Of a stretch of DNA of 14,222 bases, positions 6,685-11,746 are shown piece by piece. Every line of letters begins with the position of its first letter. Position 1 is the stretch's first letter. The stretch is from contig CAYMTN010000143.1 of assembly GCA_964393335.1 (NCBI GenBank), positions 1 through 14,222 of the forward strand, written 5' to 3'. The notes under the pieces are model-generated. The model saw nothing but the letters and a program-made list of their open reading frames with translations, was not told the origin of the DNA and did not search any database. This DNA comes from CAYMTN01 sp964393335 (GTDB taxonomy: Bacteria; Chloroflexota; Anaerolineae; Aggregatilineales; Aggregatilineaceae). A program made the position numbers and the translations under genes.

Positions 6685-8652
6685 TCAAGTGACATCCATC
6701 GAATCGGTGACCTGGACATCGACCTTTTTGGCTTTCATCGTGATGTTGCCGCTCCCGGCGTCGATTTCGATCTGTTTGCCCTGGATCACAATCGAGCCGT
6801 CTTGTTTCATGATGATGCGCGCGTCGCCAGCCGCGTGTTCGATGGTGACGCTGTTGGCATCAGACGCACGGGCGGGCCGTTTATCAACGTCTTTCAGGCT
6901 TCCGACCCGGATCATCAGCTCACCGACTTCGATCACGCGGTTGCCGTCGGCGTCGATCAGATCGTGCGTCACAGCACCGGCGTAGGTCAGCGGCTGGTCG
7001 TCTTCGGCTATGCTGGCGCGGCGATCTTGCGGTACGGCAGCCGGTAGGATGAGCCAGTAGTCACCGGGTTTGGATTCCGGCCCGGAGTTCGATTCCCACA
7101 CAGCGCCGATGTCGAGCGGGTCGTCCAACTGGCCCAGGCGGTGCGTCAGCGCGATGCGCATACCGGGATAACGCGGCAGCACCAGGCCGCATTTGCCCCA
7201 TGCAAACGGCGTCAGGTAGGGCACCTCGTCAAAGGTGGACGTATCACCAAACGTCAGGCGCACCGACGAATGCGCGCCGCCGTCCATGTCCAACCCGCGA
7301 TGGACGGTCAGCGTCTGGAGCGGCGAGGTATCGGCCTGGCTGGTCATGCCCCGCACCTGGGCGACATCCGTCTGCCAGTGCAGGCGCATAGCCGTGCGCA
7401 GGCGTGCATCGATGGCGCGCGCGGCACGTCCTTCGCCGGTGCCGCTGCCAGAATCTGGCCGCGCACGTTCGCCGGGATCGTCGCTCGTCTTGTACTGGTC
7501 CCAGGGGTTTTTCGGATCAACCTCCAGGCCGATCACCGACGTGACGAATCCATGCTGCCGGCTGAGCTGGTGACGGACCGACACCACGTACAGGCTGGTG
7601 GCCTTCGACGCATCGAAGCCGCCGAGGGGCTGCACAATCGCGCCTTTTGCCACATCCGAGGCCAGTTCGCCAATCACGCCCAGCGGCCCGGCCAGCGTAT
7701 TGCGATCCTCTTCTTCAGGTGGCAGGTTGACGCGCACCATGCCACCCGGCTTGATGTCGGGGCGGCCCTTCAACGTCAACTGGTAGCGTTTGCGGTGCGT
7801 CGCGCTGGCGGATTCGTCGGGAGGGTCTGGCGCTGGTTTGATTTCGACCAACCCGCCGGCAATGGTCAGGTCTTTGGTTTGGCCGCTTTTAAGCGGGAAC
7901 TCTCTTGTGCCAATGTACAGCTTACCATCCCGGATGAGATACACACCACGCCCGTGACGGTTGGCCTCTTTTTCGATCCGTTCTGCGAGCTTGCCCAGCG
8001 TCGCCAGGACCTTTGTCCCTTCGGTGAGCGTCCCGCCGACGATGAAATGCGCGCCTTCAAACGGCGTGGCGGCAGCGGTCACGTGGTGGGCCTCGACAAG
8101 CTGGCGGACATAATCGACCAACGGGCGGTTGGTCGCCGCCGGATCAGCGTCTTCTTTGGTCAGGCGCGCGCTGCTCAACTGGTGGTAGACGTGCTCGCGC
8201 GCTTCGATGTGTACGTCGTAGCTGAGTTCGCCCTTCTTGCGCACGATGTCCGTGATCATCAGCACGGCGACCAGCGTATCGGGATCGACCTTGTTCGTCG
8301 CTTTCAGCACGTCCTGCAGCCCGGTGACATTGGCGAGATACCCGCTCACGCTCTGGTTGTTGTCGCGCCAGAACAGGTACAGCTTCATATACGGCGCCTG
8401 TTTTTTCGCGAGTTTTTTGTAGTCATCATCCAGCATACGCTCGATGACGAAGCGGTACACGCCCCCTTCAAGGCCATGCGGCATGGTAGCGTCGATGGCG
8501 GCGTAATAATCGTCCCGGCCAATTGCCAGCACCTGGTTGCCGGGTTCGCCGTTTTTGTTTACCTCATGAAACGTGATGTTCCACCCGGCATCATTGCCAA
8601 CAATGACCTCGTCCAGCATTTCGCTTGGTGATTTGACCATAATGGCTGCCAT
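6685..8652 (-). CDS. gpD/VgrG-like baseplate hub and spike protein
   Basis: This 655-residue protein is the central hub and cell-piercing needle. Residues about 1-390 fit the phage late control D (gp27/gpD) hub: repeated beta barrels, LATLGKLAERIEKEANRHG (217-235), and an RDGKLYIGTR strand pair (241-250). A low-complexity linker (DSGSGTGEGRAARA, about 400-413) leads to a gp5-type OB-fold region (about 480-545, with CGLVLPRYPGMRIAL). The end is an alternating strand-turn pattern, SVTIEHAAGDARIIMKQDGS then IVIQGKQIEIDAGSGNITMK (601-640), typical of the triple-stranded beta-helix needle. Such proteins act as trimers. The needle is short and ends without a fused effector. I chose the ATG at 8652, 5 bases after the previous stop, behind AGAGGG. 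GAGG is closer than usual, so ATG at 8640 remains possible. A longer frame upstream overlaps the preceding gene and is not believable. Confidence 0.9.
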   Translation of the reverse strand: MAAIMVKSPSEMLDEVIVGNDAGWNITFHEVNKNGEPGNQVLAIGRDDYYAAIDATMPHGLEGGVYRFVIERMLDDDYKKLAKKQAPYMKLYLFWRDNNQSVSGYLANVTGLQDVLKATNKVDPDTLVAVLMITDIVRKKGELSYDVHIEAREHVYHQLSSARLTKEDADPAATNRPLVDYVRQLVEAHHVTAAATPFEGAHFIVGGTLTEGTKVLATLGKLAERIEKEANRHGRGVYLIRDGKLYIGTREFPLKSGQTKDLTIAGGLVEIKPAPDPPDESASATHRKRYQLTLKGRPDIKPGGMVRVNLPPEEEDRNTLAGPLGVIGELASDVAKGAIVQPLGGFDASKATSLYVVSVRHQLSRQHGFVTSVIGLEVDPKNPWDQYKTSDDPGERARPDSGSGTGEGRAARAIDARLRTAMRLHWQTDVAQVRGMTSQADTSPLQTLTVHRGLDMDGGAHSSVRLTFGDTSTFDEVPYLTPFAWGKCGLVLPRYPGMRIALTHRLGQLDDPLDIGAVWESNSGPESKPGDYWLILPAAVPQDRRASIAEDDQPLTYAGAVTHDLIDADGNRVIEVGELMIRVGSLKDVDKRPARASDANSVTIEHAAGDARIIMKQDGSIVIQGKQIEIDAGSGNITMKAKKVDVQVTDSMDVT

Positions 8653-8657
8653 TCCCT

Positions 8658-9230
8658 CTAATAACGGAGGTCGCTGTACGAATAAAAGAGCTGTGATTGT
8701 TCCAGGCGGAGGCGCAGGTACGGATTCACGGGCGGCGGCGAAAAAGCGCCGGACCCGCCCAGCATCAACTGCCATGCCACCACGACCTGCGACCCAAAAC
8801 GGCCCGTACCGCGCACGGTTCCGGCGGTCAGGCACCAATCCAGGATGACGATTTCCAGGTGTTCCCCGTTCGGACCGGCCACTGCGTACGACAGACCGGC
8901 GACCACCGGCACGACGGCCCGCCGCCTGCCGCCGACCGCGATGCTCAGCCGCAGCGGCGGCGTTAGCTGTTCGGAAAGCAGCGCCAGCGTGACGTCGTCC
9001 AGTGTGGCGCGTCCGGTCGCGCCATCACTGACCGTCGCTTCGGGATCGGCATCCCGCCAGAGCGTGCCCTGCCCGGTGGGCATCCTGAGCACCAACGTCG
9101 TGTGTTCGTCCAACTCACAACGGTCTGGCAGCCCGTTAAGGACCGGTTTTGTGAAGGTGGCGAAGCCATCCGGCGCAATGCGGGATGGTTCCGGCACCAG
9201 GTAACGTTGAATCGGGATGGGGGGCATCAT
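8658..9230 (-). CDS. Unrecognised 190-residue baseplate-associated protein
   Basis: I do not recognise the family. The protein is mostly beta with scattered prolines: MMPPIPIQRYLVPEPSRIAP at the start, an acidic ADPEATVSDGATGRATLDD turn region (about 61-79), a basic GGRRRAVVPVV strand (100-110), and a C-terminal aromatic tail, QSQLFYSYSDLRY (178-190). No signal peptide, membrane span or LysM pattern is seen. Its start shares an ATGA overlap with the stop of the gpU-like gene, so translation is coupled. In P2-like and eCIS loci the slot between the U-like and D-like genes normally holds a small tail or LysM hub protein (gpX, Afp7). A structural role at the tube-hub junction is therefore the best guess, by position only. 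Confidence 0.88.
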   Translation of the reverse strand: MMPPIPIQRYLVPEPSRIAPDGFATFTKPVLNGLPDRCELDEHTTLVLRMPTGQGTLWRDADPEATVSDGATGRATLDDVTLALLSEQLTPPLRLSIAVGGRRRAVVPVVAGLSYAVAGPNGEHLEIVILDWCLTAGTVRGTGRFGSQVVVAWQLMLGGSGAFSPPPVNPYLRLRLEQSQLFYSYSDLRY

Positions 9231-9730
9231 GTCGCCTCGCTTCCAAAGTCTGCCAGCGAACCGACCAGCACGCTGGCGAGATCGAGCAGTTTGCCCAGCG
9301 CGCCGGGGCACGGCATGTATTTCATCGACACGGTCACCTGCAAGACATTTTTCTGCTGGGCGGTGGTGCTGAACGTCAACTGCTGAATCTGCATGTCGGT
9401 GCGGATCGTCATCGACGTGATCAGGATCAGGCCGCCGACCTTGCCGCCGGTCCACGCTTCGAGCGCGCTGCCGCGTTTGCTGGCCTCCGCGAGTGTTTCC
9501 AGGCCGAATTTCCAGGCGTAACGCTCCGGGCCGACCAGCACACCCGACAGGTTGACGGTGTCATCGTGCGTGGCCACAATCGCACGCGAGCCGGACGAAC
9601 CGATCGGCGGCAGCGCAAACGATTCGCTGAGACTCATCGACGTGACCGCCCACAGCGGGATCGTGACCACGCCATCGGATATGACGGCTGAGGGAATTGC
9701 AGCATACTTCTGAAAGCTGATGCGTGCCAT
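9227..9730 (-). CDS. gpU-like tail/baseplate adaptor protein
   Basis: This 167-residue protein probably sits at the tube-baseplate or hub junction. The pattern TVNLSGVLVGPERYAW (59-73), GLETLAEASKRGSALEAWTG (76-95), GGKVGGLILITSMTIRTDMQ (95-114) and then LTFSTTAQQKNVLQVTVSMK (118-137) matches the order seen in the P2 gpU family: an LSG strand, a helix, a GG-loop strand and a terminal strand pair. The last 25 residues form a hydrophobic helix. AGGAG lies 7 bases before its ATG, and the start overlaps the stop of the SUKH gene by one base (TAATG). A tail tube (gp19-like) identity is an alternative, but the opening residues and the absence of a typical N-terminal tube strand argue against it. 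Confidence 0.82.
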   Translation of the reverse strand: MARISFQKYAAIPSAVISDGVVTIPLWAVTSMSLSESFALPPIGSSGSRAIVATHDDTVNLSGVLVGPERYAWKFGLETLAEASKRGSALEAWTGGKVGGLILITSMTIRTDMQIQQLTFSTTAQQKNVLQVTVSMKYMPCPGALGKLLDLASVLVGSLADFGSEAT

Positions 9731-10635
9731 TACTGCTCTCCTGTTCCGGATTCCTGGCGTTCCAACCAGCGCCCGACGACATCCGGCAGCCAGCCGATGT
9801 TTTCCGCCCGGTCCAGCGACTGGCCGAGCCGGAAGCGCAGCACATACCCGTCGCCGGTGGGCGGTACCCCGGCCTGCTCGTTCCAGACGCCGGTCGTCAG
9901 CGCGTAATGGAACACGGCGTCACGCGCAAACAACACGGCAGGGGATAGATTCGCTTCTGTCACCGGTTCGCCCAGACCGATCAACTGCGCAGCGGAGGCG
10001 ATCGTCACGCCGGAGCCGCCGAACGTGATCCCGTCGCTGATCAGCAGCAGGTCGCGCAGCACGACCGGAACGGCTGCCCCGGCTTGCTGACCGGCCCGGC
10101 GCACCTCGCCCGGCGTGGCCGGTGGGCTGGCGATCCACTGCCCGGCGTGCGCCTCGAGTGCCTGCTGCATGTGGCGCACGCCCAGTTTGCGGACCGTATC
10201 ACCGTCCCAGGGTCGTTCGCCACGCGCCACGCTCTGCAAAAAACCCACCAGCGAGACGCCGCACGGCACGCAGTAATCACGCTGAAGGGCGCTGCGGTCG
10301 CACCAGAAAATGCAGTTTACGCCAAAGCCCAGATCGTCCCCGGTATCGATCATGAAAAATCCGTCGCCCCCATCGCTGGCGAAATAGATCGCGGATGGGA
10401 AGCTGCCAAACAGCGCCGGCTGCTGGTTGACGTTTTGCAGCTCGAACAGCACAAAAATCGCCACGTCGCCCAGGTAACCACCGTTGCTGAACGCGTAGAG
10501 CGCGCGCAGGTCCGGCGGCGGCGTATTCGGCAGGCTGTCAAAGACGCGTGTTATGTCGTCCGGGTCAGAAGGCTGCCGGATTTCCCATTGATCGCCAATT
10601 GCGTTCAGCAGGTCACGCATCCTGTCAACGGCCAT
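9730..10635 (-). CDS. Two-module SMI1/KNR4 (SUKH) family protein, predicted immunity protein
   Basis: This 301-residue cytoplasmic protein probably binds and blocks the nuclease encoded just upstream. Residues about 25-140 follow the SUKH pattern: ITRVFDSLPNTPPPDLRALY then AFSNGGYLG (28-56), hydrophobic strands, an FGSFPSAIYFASDGGDGFFM core (76-95) and a WCDRSALQ turn. A second, more diverged copy seems to begin near 178: VRRAGQQAGAAVPVVLRDLL, then LISDGITFGGSGVTIASAAQ, ending in QLIGLG (217-222). SUKH proteins are well known immunity partners of nuclease toxins in polymorphic-toxin loci. The ATG lies 1 base after the toxin stop (TAACATG), so the pair is translationally coupled, and the ribosome-site match is weak. 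A longer frame from 10797 runs inside the toxin gene and is rejected. It could be an unrelated SUKH protein used as an adaptor, but the neighbour makes immunity likely. Confidence 0.83.
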   Translation of the reverse strand: MAVDRMRDLLNAIGDQWEIRQPSDPDDITRVFDSLPNTPPPDLRALYAFSNGGYLGDVAIFVLFELQNVNQQPALFGSFPSAIYFASDGGDGFFMIDTGDDLGFGVNCIFWCDRSALQRDYCVPCGVSLVGFLQSVARGERPWDGDTVRKLGVRHMQQALEAHAGQWIASPPATPGEVRRAGQQAGAAVPVVLRDLLLISDGITFGGSGVTIASAAQLIGLGEPVTEANLSPAVLFARDAVFHYALTTGVWNEQAGVPPTGDGYVLRFRLGQSLDRAENIGWLPDVVGRWLERQESGTGEQ

Positions 10636-10636
10636 G

Positions 10637-11740
10637 TTATTCACCCACCAGCCTTGGATAAGTCCCCACCAGCCCCGGACGGTCGGCCTCAGGGATGCGG
10701 GGTAAAATGTTCTCTTCAAAATAGCGGTCCATCGCCGCCGTGAATTCGCGGATTTTGGCATCCGGGCAGCCAGCGGCGCGCAGGTCGGCAATGCCAAGCT
10801 CGCGGATGCGCGCGTAACTCAGGTTCGGGTCCACTTCGCGCACGCCCTGGTTATGGTTCTGGATGTGCGTGATGCGCTGGTGCGGCGAGCCGCTCGTGCT
10901 GTTGCGCAGCCAGACGGTCGGCGGGTCGCCGGACTTGTAACCGTAATCCTCAAACAACGACTTCATCAAGGCGTCCTGCAGGCCGTGATGCGACTGCATG
11001 ACACGCGTCGAGGTCGGCTTGGAGCCGTGCCGGGCCAGCGTGTCAAATTCGGCAAAACGCGCCCGTTCGGACCCATCGCGCAGCACGCGCGCCTCGATGA
11101 AGCCATCCCCATTCAAGGACAATTCCACCGTATCACGCGCGAACGCCACCGATACCTGCCCGTCCGGGTGGAACGTCACCGACTGAGCCTGCTGGCTAAG
11201 CTCGCTGCGGGTCGCTTCACTCGTCAGCGACGCGACGATCACGTCCGGCGCGTTGGGAGGCAGCGGCGTCGGCTGGACCGACGTGATCGGGTCGCGCGGT
11301 TCTTCGGGCCTGCGGCTGCGACTGCCCTCGAATAACTCGCGCGCGCGCTGCTCGGATAAGTCGCGGACGTATTGCTCGGTTGAGCGCAGATCGTTGAGCA
11401 CCGCATCCAGTTCGGTGAACAGGCGCTGCATCTCGCCGATGCTGATACCCTCGACACGCCCTTCGCCGCGCACGACCGCCTCGACTCCACGCGTCAACCG
11501 CTCGCGGATGGTGACGATATGATCGATGTGCGCCGAAATCTCGCGCAAGTAAACATCCCCAACATGCCCCAGGACGCGCGTCAACCGCCCCTCCAGATAA
11601 CCATCGACGACGTGCAGATCGAGTTCCGTCCGGCTGGAGAGGCGCTCGCGCATGGCCTCAAACTCCGGCACCCGCCGGGCAAGGGCCGCCGGATTCAGGT
11701 TCACGTCGATCACCGTGTCACGTAAGACAATACGCCCCAT
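10637..11740 (-). CDS. Predicted nuclease toxin with Tox-SHH-like (HNH/EndoVII) C-terminal domain, injection-system cargo
   Basis: This is a 367-residue protein in two parts. Residues 1-140 are highly charged and helical (for example EFEAMRERLSSRTELDLHVV and LNDLRSTEQYVRDLSEQRAR), probably coiled coil, and may be the packaging or docking region. A Pro/Arg linker (RPEEPRDPITSVQPTPLPPN, about 144-163) and a beta-rich stretch follow. The C-terminus has MQSHHGLQDALM (248-259, His251-His252) and NSTSGSPHQRITHIQN (280-295, His287), matching the Tox-SHH group of HNH/EndoVII toxins: a QSHH-x2-Q signature, then an SGxPHxxI histidine. Such domains usually cut DNA. The ATG follows the 813-residue gene by 6 bases with only a weak ribosome site, and the stop abuts the SUKH gene. 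No signal peptide or membrane span is seen, in keeping with loading into a particle rather than Sec export. Exact substrate and targets are inferred, not shown. Confidence 0.82.
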   Translation of the reverse strand: MGRIVLRDTVIDVNLNPAALARRVPEFEAMRERLSSRTELDLHVVDGYLEGRLTRVLGHVGDVYLREISAHIDHIVTIRERLTRGVEAVVRGEGRVEGISIGEMQRLFTELDAVLNDLRSTEQYVRDLSEQRARELFEGSRSRRPEEPRDPITSVQPTPLPPNAPDVIVASLTSEATRSELSQQAQSVTFHPDGQVSVAFARDTVELSLNGDGFIEARVLRDGSERARFAEFDTLARHGSKPTSTRVMQSHHGLQDALMKSLFEDYGYKSGDPPTVWLRNSTSGSPHQRITHIQNHNQGVREVDPNLSYARIRELGIADLRAAGCPDAKIREFTAAMDRYFEENILPRIPEADRPGLVGTYPRLVGE

Positions 11741-11746
11741 AGGCTG

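Noticed and set aside
7141..8631. Plus-strand frame of 496 codons opposite the spike gene
   Set aside because: The opposite strand encodes recognisable hub, OB-fold and beta-helix segments, and the plus-strand product is low-complexity Arg/Gln/His.
9730..10797. Longer SUKH frame starting at 10797
   Set aside because: The added 54 residues overlap the toxin gene, have biased composition and lack SUKH similarity. ATG at 10635 directly follows the toxin stop.
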